From Leptolyngbya sp. FACHB-261 (GTDB lineage: Bacteria; Cyanobacteriota; Cyanobacteriia; FACHB-261), in assembly GCF_014696065.1 (NCBI RefSeq), contig NZ_JACJPL010000036.1:61405-125404 (forward strand): 64,000 bases of DNA, given 5' to 3'. The translations under genes and the position numbers were made by a program. The notes under the pieces were generated by a model. That model had not been told where the DNA came from. It saw only the letters and a program-made list of their open reading frames with translations, and searched no databases. This document shows, in pieces, positions 52,131-62,143 of this stretch (within the stretch, counting starts at the first letter, position 1; every line of letters begins with the position of its first letter).

Positions 52131-52862
52131 TCACATAACCTTGAGATATACCCAGCTTTGCAGCAATGGCCTTCTATGTGACCTTTTGCTCTGGGCTTCC
52201 AGATCTTGCTCTGCAGCTCTCACAGCCGCTAACGTGCAGATGAGGTTCCATTCATTCCGAGGTGCGGCTTCTGGAGTGAGGTCACTGGCGTTAATCCGTT
52301 TTACAGGAAGATCAATGGGATAATCAAAACTTAGCTTGATCTGCAACGTCTCTCCCGCTCGCCAAGAACTCCGCAACCTCCCAATCTCCTGGTGAATCTC
52401 GGCTAGGATATGTCGGCGTACGAAAGCCGCAAACTCTGGGTCTGCTGACTCTTTTACCCACTCTGTATCAAACTCTCCACCCTCGAACAGTACCTCGTAT
52501 TCTGTATAGATTTCACCTTCAGTTGGAGCACGCCCGTAGAGAACTGTGAACTCCGCTTTGAGCGCTGAGAGTCACTTGCAAGGACAACCCAGAATCAAGA
52601 GCGTAGGACAGGTCTGAAGATCATTGCTGTCTCGCCCTGTTCCAAAATGAGTTAAATCACCTGGCTTGGCCTGCGCTACCCATTGGATAACGCCCGCGTT
52701 CGGGTCCACCTCCCGCTCATAAGCAAGCCAAGCCTCCGCTCTATGCTGGGCATCTGAGGAACGGTGCTGTCCCATTCTTCCTAACCCAGCAACTTGAGTA
52801 ATTTGTAATTGTGCTTGGGTCTCAACTCGTTGCCTAACTTGTACGATTTCCGCTTGAGCCAC
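52131..52862 (-). pseudogene. hypothetical gene broken by an in-frame stop
   Basis: A minus-strand frame begins at GTG 52862 and reads MAQAEIVQVRQRVETQ... to a TGA at 52572, then continues in the same frame with LSALKAEFTVLYGRAPTEGE for 146 more residues to 52131. The two parts are in one frame and both look protein-like, so a single nonsense mutation (or a sequencing error) splits one gene of about 243 codons. No family is recognised. It lies at the trailer end of the CRISPR array. Confidence 0.5.
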
Positions 52863-52907
52863 CCCTGAAGATTGAGCAAAATACCGCAGCTTCTGTCTTC
52901 AAAAGGG

Positions 52908-52942
52908 CACTGCAAACTTCTATCGAACCAAAGGTTGTTCAC
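52908..52942 (-). repeat. degenerate terminal CRISPR repeat
   Basis: The last 16 bases CCAAAGGTTGTTCAC and neighbours match the CRISPR repeat end at all but two positions, while the 5' part has decayed. The distance to the first clear repeat (52977) is 34 bases, exactly a normal spacer length, so this is the eroded last repeat at the trailer end. Confidence 0.6.
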
Positions 52943-52976
52943 GATAGAGAAGTGTTGGTAAGCGGATCCGGATCAA

Positions 52977-55900
52977 GTGCTCAACGCCTATCGGCATCAA
53001 AGGTTTTACACGGCTCAGCCTTGGGTGGAGGCGCATTAAAGGAGAAGTGCTCAACGCCTATCGGCATCAAAGGTTTTTCACTTCGTAACACGGACTATCT
53101 TCCCCGAATCCCTTTAAAGTGCTCAACGCCTATCGGCATCAAAGGTTTTTCACACTTTGGCCTTTGCGGGCTCGGCAACCTACTGGGTGTGCTCAACGCC
53201 TATCGGCATCAAAGGTTTTTCACAAATCGCCTCTAGCCGCCATTTCTTTGCCGCCGATGGTGCTCAACGCCTATCGGCATCAAAGGTTTTTCACTCCCTG
53301 TCACTGTTGCTGCTGTGCGGGCTGCTGGAGTGCTCAACGCCTGTCGGCATCAAAGGTTTTTCACCACCCATAGCGACTAAATACTTTTCGCTGAAGCGAT
53401 GTGCTCAACGCCTGTCGGCATCAAAGGTTTTTCACAAAGTGTGAGCTTGATCGCAGATGTTACTCAGTGGCGGTGCTCAACGCCTATCGGCATCAAAGGT
53501 CTTTCACAACGGGCTCAGGCTCTGGTGAATGGCGTTATTCCGTGCTCAACGCCTATCGGCATCAAAGGTCTTTCACACGGGGCAACACAAACTTGATCAG
53601 GGGCTTAGTGGTGTGCTCAACGCCTGTCGGCGTCAAAGGTCTTTCACCCACAGAGGAAGGCATGATTGAGCCTTTCTGTGACGTGCTCAACGCCTGTCGG
53701 CATCAAAGGTCTTTCACTTGCTGAATCCAGTCTTGAGGTTGCATTTCCGTCTCGTGCTCAACGCCTGTCGGCATCAAAGGTCTTTCACGAGGAAGGAGAG
53801 GCAATTCCCGACGTTTGACCAGTAGTGCTCAACGCCTGTCGGCGTCAAAGGTCTTTCACGAATTGGTTGATGGCGGCAAAACCACTAGTCAAATGTGCTC
53901 AACGCCTGTCGGCATCAGAGGTCTTTCCCTGATCAATTCGGCCACATCGCCTTTTACGCGCCTTGGGTGTGCTCAACGCCTGTCGGCATCAAAGGTCTTT
54001 CACCGGTTCTGACTGAGCCCGAAGCAATCTTTGTGCTGACGTGCTCAACGCCTATCGGCATCAAAGGTTTTTCTCATAGGGCACCATACCCCGTCAGTCT
54101 GCCCGTGCTGGTGCTCAACGCCTATTGGCATCAAAGGTTTTTCTCATAGGGCACCATACCCCGTCAGTCTGCCCGTGCTGGTGCTCAACGCCTATTGGCA
54201 TCAAAGGTTTTTCACCGCTCAATTCTGCATCCTAGTTTGCGGAGTTCAAGGTGCTCAACGCCTATCGGCATCAAAGGTTTTTCACGTGCCGTGCCGGTTA
54301 GCGCTGGTCAGTGAGTCGATGTGCTCAACGCCTATCGGCATCAAAGGTTTTTCACGGTGCTTTTGCGGTCGCTTCTGGCAGCATTGATTTGTGCTCAACG
54401 CCTATCGGCATCAAAGGTTTTTCACCAGGAGGAATCTGCATGGCTGGCTCTCGAAAATGGTTGTGCTCAACGCCTATCGGCATCAAAGGTTTTTCACATG
54501 TATGGAGGTGGTTGGTCATGATTGGTGAAATTGGTGCTCAACGCCTATCGGCATCAAAGGTTTTTCACTTGAGCAGTTTGCGGAGGGGTGAGCGGGGTTT
54601 AAGGTGCTCAACGCCTATCGGCATCAAAGGTTTTTCACGGATGGAAGATGGAGCTACTGAGCAAATGGGGAGAGTGCTCAACGCCTATCGGCATCAAAGG
54701 TTTTTCACCTCTGCGTTGATTTTGTCGGCAAAGGCTTTATGAGGTGCTCAACGCCTATCGGCATCAAAGGTTTTTCACCTATCGGGCATTAGGCAAGCTT
54801 GTCTCTGAGCGACTTATGTGCTCAACGCCTATCGGCATCAAAGGTTTTTCACCCTCGCTATCTGTTCGGCGTTCCTGGCAGAGATGCGTGCTCAACGCCT
54901 ATCGGCATCAAAGGTTTTTCACTGATCACCCCATCGTTGAGGACCATGATTCCAGCGGTGCTCAACGCCTATCGGCATCAAAGGTTTTTCACTCAGCATG
55001 TTGCCGGGAAGCATTTCGTCGTAGTAGGGTGCTCAACGCCTATCGGCATCAAAGGTTTTTCACGCTCCTTACTTCAATGGGCCACCAGAGACGATGACGT
55101 GCTCAACGCCTATCGGCATCAAAGGTTTTTCACGCAGGATATCCGCTTGTACTAATAACTGAGTCTCGCGTGCTCAACGCCTATCGGCATCAAAGGTTTT
55201 TCACCTGCGAGTTTTCTTCACCCCATTTCCCTAGTTTCTCTGGTGCTCAACGCCTATCGGCATCAAAGGTTTTTCACAATTAATAGGAAGCTTCCTATCT
55301 TCCACACTGATGTGCTCAACGCCTATCGGCATCAAAGGTTTTTCACCGGCTTGCGCTTTCAGATCTACACAGGCACAGTGAAGTGCTCAACGCCTATCGG
55401 CATCAAAGGTTTTTCACTTTTTAAGGTGCATCAGCCAATCATGCAGTTGACGATGTGCTCAACGCCTATCGGCATCAAAGGTTTTCCACCTGTGGTAATT
55501 GCATTAAACCGCCACTATCTTGTGGTGCTCAACGCCTATCGGCATCAAAGGTTTTTCACCTATAACGGTGGCTTCAGGCTGGAATATGATGTGAGTGCTC
55601 AACGCCTATCGGCATCAAAGGTTTTTCACTGCTTGAAACTCAATCGCCTGTATCGGTCCCTGGTGTGCTCAACGCCTATCGGCATCAAAGGTTTTTCACA
55701 AGCAGCGTCAGTTGCCTCCAAATAATGGCAGGTAGTGCTCAACGCCTATCGGCATCAAAGGTTTTTCACACACACTACAGCCGCGGTTCCCGGTAATGCC
55801 GCCAAGTGCTCAACGCCTATCGGCATCAAAGGTTTTTCACGAGTTTGACTTAGGTTTGGAGTTTTATGGCTCCTGTGCTCAACGCCTATCGGCATCAAAG

Positions 55901-58245
55901 GTTTTTCACAATTCTCTATAAACTTGTCCGCCGCCTACATTCTCGTGCTCAACGCCTATCGGCATCAAAGGTTTTTCACTATTTATCAATCCCCGTGATT
56001 ACAATCCCGGTATGTGCTCAACGCCTATCGGCATCAAAGGTTTTTCACTTACGAGGTCGAGAGACAGAGAACGCTGAGATCTAGTGCTCAACGCCTATCG
56101 GCATCAAAGGTTTTTCACCAGGTCTGGCGGTTCATCATCCTCAAATTCTGGATGTGCTCAACGCCTATCGGCATCAAAGGTTTTTCACTCGTTATAGCTT
56201 TCCGGTGTTTCGTTGAGAATTCTGAAGCTGTGCTCAACGCCTATCGGCATCAAAGGTTTTTCACACTCAGAGAGGATGTCTTCCCAAAGATCATGGTCTG
56301 GTGCTCAACGCCTATCGGCATCAAAGGTTTTTCACTCAGGGCTGCAACGAGGTCAACGAAGACCACTTCGAGTGCTCAACGCCTATCGGCATCAAAGGTT
56401 TTTCACTGGGGGGCGTAGCTTTGCGAGCTTAAACCTATGATGAGTGCTCAACGCCTATCGGCATCAAAGGTTTTTCACCGGTATTGACAGATGCCTATGG
56501 TCCTCTTTATCCGCCGTGCTCAACGCCTATCGGCATCAAAGGTTTTTCACCCCCTGAATGTCTGACTTACAGACCGTGTTTAGCTTCCGTGCTCAACGCC
56601 TATCGGCATCAAAGGTTTTTCACCACTCGTGCTTAACGTTGGGGTGAAAAATGTCCGAGTGCTCAACGCCTATCGGCATCAAAGGTTTTTCACTCCTACA
56701 ACTGCTTCAGTGGGCAACGGCTTCCCGATGTGCTCAACGCCTATCGGCATCAAAGGTTTTTCACCTCGGCAAGTAATTTCACCCCAGCCTAGGGGGATTG
56801 GTCGTGCTCAACGCCTATCGGCATCAAAGGTTTTTCACCCTGCAATCCAACCATGCAAACTCTGCTCTTAAGGTGCTCAACGCCTATCGGCATCAAAGGT
56901 TTTTCACTCTGGGATTCCACTCTGACGGTGAGGTCGGAAAGGGGTGCTCAACGCCTATCGGCATCAAAGGTTTTTCACCACTGCTGCCTACGGAATCGCC
57001 CGTGCTTGGATCGTGCTCAACGCCTATCGGCATCAAAGGTTTTTCACGCCTGCATTTCTACCAAGTAAATCGTTAACTGAAAGTGCTCAACGCCTATCGG
57101 CATCAAAGGTTTTTCACTATAATCCCTAAGCTGGCGGAAGGATTGCCGTTATAGGTGCTCAACGCCTATCGGCATCAAAGGTTTTTCACATCGCTAATAG
57201 CTGGCGACTTAGAAGCTAGAGCAGGTGCTCAACGCCTATCGGCATCAAAGGTTTTTCACCTCCTCACTCAAAAGCTTAAGCCCTTGAGATAGCATCTGGT
57301 GCTCAACGCCTATCGGCATCAAAGGTTTTTCACCTGATTGAGTCTATATCTGCCGCAGTGTGCATTTGGTGCTCAACGCCTATCGGCATCAAAGGTTTTT
57401 CACATAAGCCCGATAGAGCGCTTAAGCCATCAAATTTGTGCTCAACGCCTATCGGCATCAAAGGTTTTTCACCCATGCCCTGCTCGTCTGTATGCAGCCT
57501 GTTCTTCGTGCTCAACGCCTATCGGCATCAAAGGTTTTTCACTTTATGGCAACTGAACTTTACCCGCTACTCTCAAGTGCTCAACGCCTATCGGCATCAA
57601 AGGTTTTTCACGGGGCCTCTTTATTGCGCACTCTATCTGCGAGGGGTGCTCAACGCCTATCGGCATCAAAGGTTTTTCACGTTTGAATTGCGATTCAGCA
57701 GTCCTTGTTGTTTCCGTGCTCAACGCCTATCGGCATCAAAGGTTTTTCACAATACAGGGGTAAAAATCGGCTTAGGGATTCACCAGTGCTCAACGCCTAT
57801 CGGCATCAAAGGTTTTTCACTGCCATTCTGCGGCTGCCGTTGGTTCTTCAGTGCGTGCTCAACGCCTATCGGCATCAAAGGTTTTTCACGTGTCTTTGAT
57901 GCTTAGCGCCTCGCCTGCGACTGGTGCTCAACGCCTATCGGCATCAAAGGTTTTTCACGTTCACTGGTCGCGGCGAGTTCACTGGTCGCAGCGAAGTGCT
58001 CAACGCCTATCGGCATCAAAGGTTTTTCACAATCCAACTCAGTCGGGCTTGGTGCGACACCCATGTGCTCAACGCCTATCGGCATCAAAGGTTTTTCACC
58101 TCTTGCAAAACTTCGCAAGTCCCGAACAATCCGAGCAAGTGCTCAACGCCTATCGGCATCAAAGGTTTTTCACATGGTAGAGGATCGGGATGGGGTGCTC
58201 CTACTGGCTCGTGCTCAACGCCTATCGGCATCAAAGGTTTTTCAC
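52977..58245 (-). CRISPR. CRISPR array of 75 repeats (35 bases) and 74 spacers
   Basis: Plus-strand repeats begin GTGCTCAACGCC and end GGTTTTTCAC; starts run from 52977 to 58211 with periods of 69-76, so spacers are 34-41 bases. I read the array on the minus strand because the leader and cas2 lie at the high-coordinate end, variant repeats gather at the low end (53330-54145), and RNA from the minus strand forms the better hairpin (GATGCC-GATA-GGCGTT, with G-U pairs). The minus-strand repeat ends TTGAGCAC, like the 8-base handle of type I crRNAs. The array is long and one spacer is duplicated (54076 and 54146). Several long plus-strand frames here are by-products of the repeat. Confidence 0.98.
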
Positions 58246-58495
58246 TGCGGGAGCTAAAAGCTTTGCTCTGTAAGGGGTGGGGAGCGAATTCTCAAGGCTC
58301 CGTCCTAAGGCAGCAATATCACAGCAAAGCTGAGACGTTGCTGCCTTAGGACGGAGCCTGAAAGCCATGTACGGACTGAGCTTCTGTAGTTGCAAGCATC
58401 TGCAGAAGCTAGAGAAGCCCGCCGAAGCCTGGCCTAGATTGGATTCGAAGCAGGAAACGCACCAGAGGCAGACCTTACAGCCACAGATCCTTGTA
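58246..58495 (-). promoter_or_regulatory. CRISPR leader with two strong hairpins
   Basis: This 250-base stretch between cas2 and the first repeat is the leader. It contains a perfect 22-base inverted repeat (58295-58316 with 58338-58359, left arm starting AGGCTCCGTCCTAAGG) around a 21-base loop, and a second stem AGCTTCTG (58379-58386) with CAGAAGCT (58403-58410). The leader-repeat junction on the minus strand reads AGCTCCCGCA then the repeat. Hairpins this strong are unusual in leaders; see the findings. Confidence 0.7.
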
Positions 58496-58789
58496 TCAGA
58501 CAATCCGATATCCCTCACTACTGGCAGGCCAAGCTTCCGGGTGATTGCACACCTGAACCCTCTCGACACAGCGATTGCACAGGCCAGCAAGTAGCAAGCT
58601 ATCTTCTGCTGCCAGGACCTTCTCCAACTCCCAGCGCAATTTCTCGCGGTCCCGCTGGCTCAGCCAGCAGCGGAAGATTGACAATTGCAAACTCTCACCG
58701 TAGCCCTGAAGCAGTTTGTAAGCCTTCCGCCAGCGCTTTGGCTCGCGAATATCGTAGCAAACGAGATACCAATTTTTCGCTTCCCCCAT
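58496..58789 (-). CDS. cas2: CRISPR adaptation nuclease Cas2
   Basis: From the Met at 58789 (MGEAKNWYLVCYDIREPKRW) the product is 97 residues, a typical Cas2. The metal-binding Asp (YDI) follows the first strand and the second part QLSIFRCWLS fits the ferredoxin-like fold. I reject the longer start at 58843 because it would overlap the cas4-cas1 stop and its extra 18 residues are unlike Cas2. Cas2 bridges Cas1 dimers during spacer capture. Confidence 0.95.
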   Translation of the reverse strand: MGEAKNWYLVCYDIREPKRWRKAYKLLQGYGESLQLSIFRCWLSQRDREKLRWELEKVLAAEDSLLLAGLCNRCVERVQVCNHPEAWPASSEGYRIV

Positions 58790-58797
58790 AGTAGTCC

Positions 58798-60459
58798 TCA
58801 GCGCAGAATTAACTGACCGAACAAGCCACCTTCTCCCATCCACTCTTTTTCTAGAAGGCGTACTTCCAGCTCAAATAGACGGCGATAAGTCAGCGAGTAG
58901 CCAGTCACAGGATGTTTCCAGCTCTCCTCTTTGCGCCGCTCGTACAAGGTGATAAGCTTCTGCCGCCCGCTCTGGCTCAGCCAGACTTGCCCACCCCTTA
59001 TCTCAAAATCGGTCTTGATGTCCCACTGTCCTCGATTGACTGAGCCTACTACTAGCAAGTCCACCAGTGGCACACGGAATATCTCCATGAGATCGAGAGC
59101 AAGGGGAGCTGCTTGGGAGCGAGGCTGATGATAGAAGCCAAGGGCTGGTTCTAGACCAACAGCTAGGATCGCGTTCATCACGTCCTTAAGTAGCAGAGCG
59201 TAGCCAAAACTCAGTAGGGCATTAAAGCGATCCTTGGGAGGACGTCGGTTGCGACCATTGAAGTGCATTTCTGGTGCAACACCTTTGCCAATTAGGTAAG
59301 GCAAAGCACCGAAATAGAGTGCAGCTAAATTACCTTCAATACCCAGCAGAGAGTCTAGGGATTCGGCTTTGGAAACTTGTTTGGGTGTGGCCTTCATCTG
59401 GGTGATGGCCTGCCGCAATGCTTCCGGAACTTCAGCACTGCCCCTCGTGCCCCGCATCAAAAACTTGCGCTGCCCTTGTCCACGACAAAGCACCAATTTC
59501 TGTGCCAGTGATAGACACTGCCCAGGATCACTCAAAGCAGCATACTGACGAATGCGCCGTTGAATGCTGCCCTGCCGATTATCGAAACTGCCGAGGTAAC
59601 GACCGCCGCCAGAGATGAAGTGCACGCCAATTCCCTGCTCCGAGCAGAAATGCAGTGCTTGAGTAGAAATCTGGGCAAAGCTGTGCAGGACAAGCTGTCC
59701 TACTTGACGGGCAGGTATTTTCTCAACTGGCTGACCACGACGGGCAATTTTGATTTGTTCCCCTGTTCTGCCTACGCTGGTGCCAGGCTCTAGAACGTGA
59801 ACCACCTGGCGGGTGTCATCCTCTGGAAACAGCCGGATTGGTTGCCACTCATGGTTATGAGCTAAGCGGGCTTCTTCAGGCAAACAGACTGGGGATAGAG
59901 AACAACGGGCACATAGCCGCTCATTGTCAGCAACAGGGGGACGATGGGGTGATGCTCTCAACTCCCTCGCCTGGGCAATTGCCTGGCGTACTGCCTCACG
60001 GCCTGCAGCGTCCAAGAGTACATGCACCAGCACATTATCAGCGTGATAACGAATTCTGCCTTCTTGGATTGAGATGCCCAGAGCCGATTCAAGCAGATAG
60101 GCATAGGCAAGAATTTGGATACAGTCACTTTCCCAAGCCTGAGGCTGATTTTGTTCATCTCGGTAGGCTCGGCCTCGTTTGTGCTCGTAAGGAATAGTTT
60201 GTCCATCCCGAGTTCGTAATGCATCCACTCGGCCTCGAAGGCCAAGCTCGCTACTTTCAAGGAATAGTTCTTCCCACTCTTCTTCTTCCTGTTTTTCAAT
60301 CTCTACATGTAACCGTCGCCCTGCAAAAACAGCAGCATCTTGTGTGTAAAGTTCTTCAACCTCTTCGAGATAGAACAGCCGAGGGCAATAGGCAAGCGCA
60401 TGGAGTGCAGAAACACGAACTGTATCCTGCTGAATTGCAGGACTACTTAGATTTTGCAT
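58798..60459 (-). CDS. cas4-cas1: Cas4-Cas1 fusion protein
   Basis: The 553-residue protein fuses a Cas4 nuclease (about 1-205) with Cas1 (about 206-553). Cas4 has Cys25 (ALAYCPRLFY), Asp79 (GRVDAL), Glu92/Lys94 (PYEHKRG) and the C-terminal Cys183, Cys186, Cys192 (CARCSLSPVCLP), so all four cluster cysteines are present. Cas1 has Glu375 (LLGIEGNL), His444 (GFYHQPRSQ) and Glu459 (DLMEIFR), the metal triad. Cas4 helps choose and trim pre-spacers next to a PAM, and Cas1 integrates them. Such fusions occur in a minority of type I systems. Cas2 begins 8 bases after its stop. Confidence 0.96.
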   Translation of the reverse strand: MQNLSSPAIQQDTVRVSALHALAYCPRLFYLEEVEELYTQDAAVFAGRRLHVEIEKQEEEEWEELFLESSELGLRGRVDALRTRDGQTIPYEHKRGRAYRDEQNQPQAWESDCIQILAYAYLLESALGISIQEGRIRYHADNVLVHVLLDAAGREAVRQAIAQARELRASPHRPPVADNERLCARCSLSPVCLPEEARLAHNHEWQPIRLFPEDDTRQVVHVLEPGTSVGRTGEQIKIARRGQPVEKIPARQVGQLVLHSFAQISTQALHFCSEQGIGVHFISGGGRYLGSFDNRQGSIQRRIRQYAALSDPGQCLSLAQKLVLCRGQGQRKFLMRGTRGSAEVPEALRQAITQMKATPKQVSKAESLDSLLGIEGNLAALYFGALPYLIGKGVAPEMHFNGRNRRPPKDRFNALLSFGYALLLKDVMNAILAVGLEPALGFYHQPRSQAAPLALDLMEIFRVPLVDLLVVGSVNRGQWDIKTDFEIRGGQVWLSQSGRQKLITLYERRKEESWKHPVTGYSLTYRRLFELEVRLLEKEWMGEGGLFGQLILR

Positions 60460-60486
60460 AAGTAGAATCCGTAAGGTTGGATTGGT

Positions 60487-60534
60487 TCAACACTGCTAAG
60501 TGTTCAACGCCTTACGACATCAATGGTTCGATAT
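60487..60534 (-). ncRNA. degenerate CRISPR repeat with hairpin between cas5 and cas4-cas1
   Basis: At 60500-60534 the plus strand reads GTGTTCAACGCC then TTACGACATCAATGG, matching 24 of the first 29 positions of the array repeat, with the last six bases lost. On the minus strand the hairpin is retained (GATGTC-GTAA-GGCGTT) and is followed by a second hairpin, AACACT-TAGC-AGTGTT at 60491-60506. It fills part of the 76-base gap before the cas4-cas1 ATG. Such single repeat relatives in cas operons can be crRNA-like regulators (CreR or CreA type) or decoys. Expression is not shown by the sequence. Confidence 0.6.
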
Positions 60535-60535
60535 T

Positions 60536-61177
60536 CTAAGGTGACTGAATCTCAGTCCAAGCTAGCTCAGGTGTTGGGCCTAAGCAGGCTTTCTGGAGGT
60601 CAAATCTCTGCCAACAAGTGCCTCTTGAACCGACATGATCGACCCAGATCGGTAGGGTAAGCAATCCGTCCTCATCCCTGATTAACCACTGCAGCAATTC
60701 GTCCTGAAAGTTCTCAGGCAGCAGGGTGATCGAATTGACTAAATCTCGGCTCTCCCCTAGACACAGGCCACCAAAACGGTTAATAGACGCAGGGTTTGCG
60801 AAGGCAAGACGCAAGCGTTCCACTAGAGTCGGCTTGGCGACATCGTTACCCGCAGTCACCTGAACTATAAACTGACAACCAGTTAGAAGTTCTTGGTAAT
60901 CTGGACGAGCATTGCTGGGGTTGTGGATATCCTTCTTTTTGAAGCGGCGGAACGTACGAATTACTGTTGATTTCTCCGGCACAGATAGCATGGCAATTGC
61001 TAGCTGTGTGCCCCGATGCTTATATCTATCTGTCTCTCCCACCATCGAGAGCAACATGCCATAGACGGTTGAGGGGGGTGGGACTGAGTAGGTTTCTGCA
61101 TACTCTCTGGCCCGAGACTGACGGAAGCAAGCAATCGGCACTTCGACCTGCAAAGCAAGCTGTCCATCAGTCCTCAT
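60536..61177 (-). CDS. cas5: Cascade subunit Cas5 (DevS family)
   Basis: The 213-residue protein shows the Cas5 start (LALQVEVPIACFR..., RAREYAETYSVPPPSTVYGMLLSMVGE), in which the PPPSTVYGML motif is typical of Cas5 RAMP proteins, and a Gly-rich loop (INRFGGLCLGESRDLV). It caps the crRNA 5' handle in the Cascade complex. Its ATG overlaps the cas7 stop by four bases, so translation is coupled. Confidence 0.88.
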   Translation of the reverse strand: MRTDGQLALQVEVPIACFRQSRAREYAETYSVPPPSTVYGMLLSMVGETDRYKHRGTQLAIAMLSVPEKSTVIRTFRRFKKKDIHNPSNARPDYQELLTGCQFIVQVTAGNDVAKPTLVERLRLAFANPASINRFGGLCLGESRDLVNSITLLPENFQDELLQWLIRDEDGLLTLPIWVDHVGSRGTCWQRFDLQKACLGPTPELAWTEIQSP

Positions 61178-62097
61178 GTTGTCAGCTCCAGTTGAGGCAG
61201 TTGTAGATCTCTAGTGATGATCTGTTTCAGATTATCCACAGCAGTTTTAACTCCTGTAAGGACGTTTGCCCCCAGTTCTTCCAAAGCCTCTCCATCAGAA
61301 GAGTTTGCAATTGACCCTGCTACCCAAAGTTCTTTGGGATTGATATCACCGTTTTGAACTCGGCGTACTAATTCTGGAGCTGAGATTTCTCCACCTTCGT
61401 CTGCTGCAAAGCAGTAAAGGAATCTAGGTGAGAAGTCTTGAGTCCAGCGCAAAACAATGCTCTCTGGGGAGAAATCATATAGAAAGCGCGAGTGATTACC
61501 AGCCACTCCTCCCAAAGCAGTTAGGCCATCTAGAACTGCGATGACACGTGACTGGTCTTTGAGGCGCTCGGGTGTCATTGCAAAGCCATATTGATACTGT
61601 GTTGCATGAACCTCTGTGCCGTAAAGAGAAGTCCGTCCTTTCTGCCCACTAGCGGCATTAAAGGTGATATCTCCGACGAAAGGAGTCGTTGAAACAGCAC
61701 GGGTCACCTCTAGAACCCCACGTTTCGCAGTCGTTGTTCCTTTAGAAGCCTTCTTCCCCTTCTGTTTAGGTTCGTCAGAGGCTTCCTCCTTCGCCCCCTC
61801 CGCTCGCATGAAGCCTAGAACATCATCATCAATGTATTCTTGGTCGCTAAAATTAGTGTTCTCCCAAACGTTGTCGTTTTTATCGTCATCCCAACGCCGG
61901 TTTACTTTGTAGTTATCACCCGCAGTTTGCCAGTAATAGCGTAGCGCCCAACGAATTGCTTCTGCTGAAACAGTAGAATGAACTTCCCCCTTCCACAGAA
62001 GTTTTTGTAGCGTTGTGATATTTCCCTCATTCTCACCGCGATTATTAGCAGCCGTGCCATAGCTTGTCAAAACATTGCCAAACAAGTGAAAAGCCAC
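61174..62097 (-). CDS. cas7: Cascade backbone Cas7 (DevR family)
   Basis: The 307-residue protein is a Cas7/DevR type: MAFHLFGNVLTSYGTAANNRGENEGNITTLQKL at the start (N-x-R-G and TTLQK are typical), then LEVTRAVSTTPFVGD and QYQYGFAMTPERL. It starts with GTG at 62097, preceded by AAGGAGG at the right spacing. A Lys/Glu-rich insert (EASDEPKQKGKKASKGTT, about 111-130) is unusual and may be flexible. It forms the helical backbone on the crRNA. Confidence 0.9.
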   Translation of the reverse strand: MAFHLFGNVLTSYGTAANNRGENEGNITTLQKLLWKGEVHSTVSAEAIRWALRYYWQTAGDNYKVNRRWDDDKNDNVWENTNFSDQEYIDDDVLGFMRAEGAKEEASDEPKQKGKKASKGTTTAKRGVLEVTRAVSTTPFVGDITFNAASGQKGRTSLYGTEVHATQYQYGFAMTPERLKDQSRVIAVLDGLTALGGVAGNHSRFLYDFSPESIVLRWTQDFSPRFLYCFAADEGGEISAPELVRRVQNGDINPKELWVAGSIANSSDGEALEELGANVLTGVKTAVDNLKQIITRDLQLPQLELTT

Positions 62098-62143
62098 TTC
62101 AGAACCTCCTTACATAGCTAAGACAAAACTTTCAGCGCTCATT

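Noticed and set aside
52952..58257. Dozens of 60-180-codon open frames across the CRISPR array
   Set aside because: They translate the repeat (CSTPIGIKGFS, AQRLSASKVFH or LNAYRHQRFFT) in all three frames and have no independent support.
58345..58400. A group II intron end in the leader
   Set aside because: The segment GAGCCTGAAAGCCATGTACGG looks faintly like domain V, but the conserved stem and GAAA loop pattern are missing and no intron reverse transcriptase is nearby.
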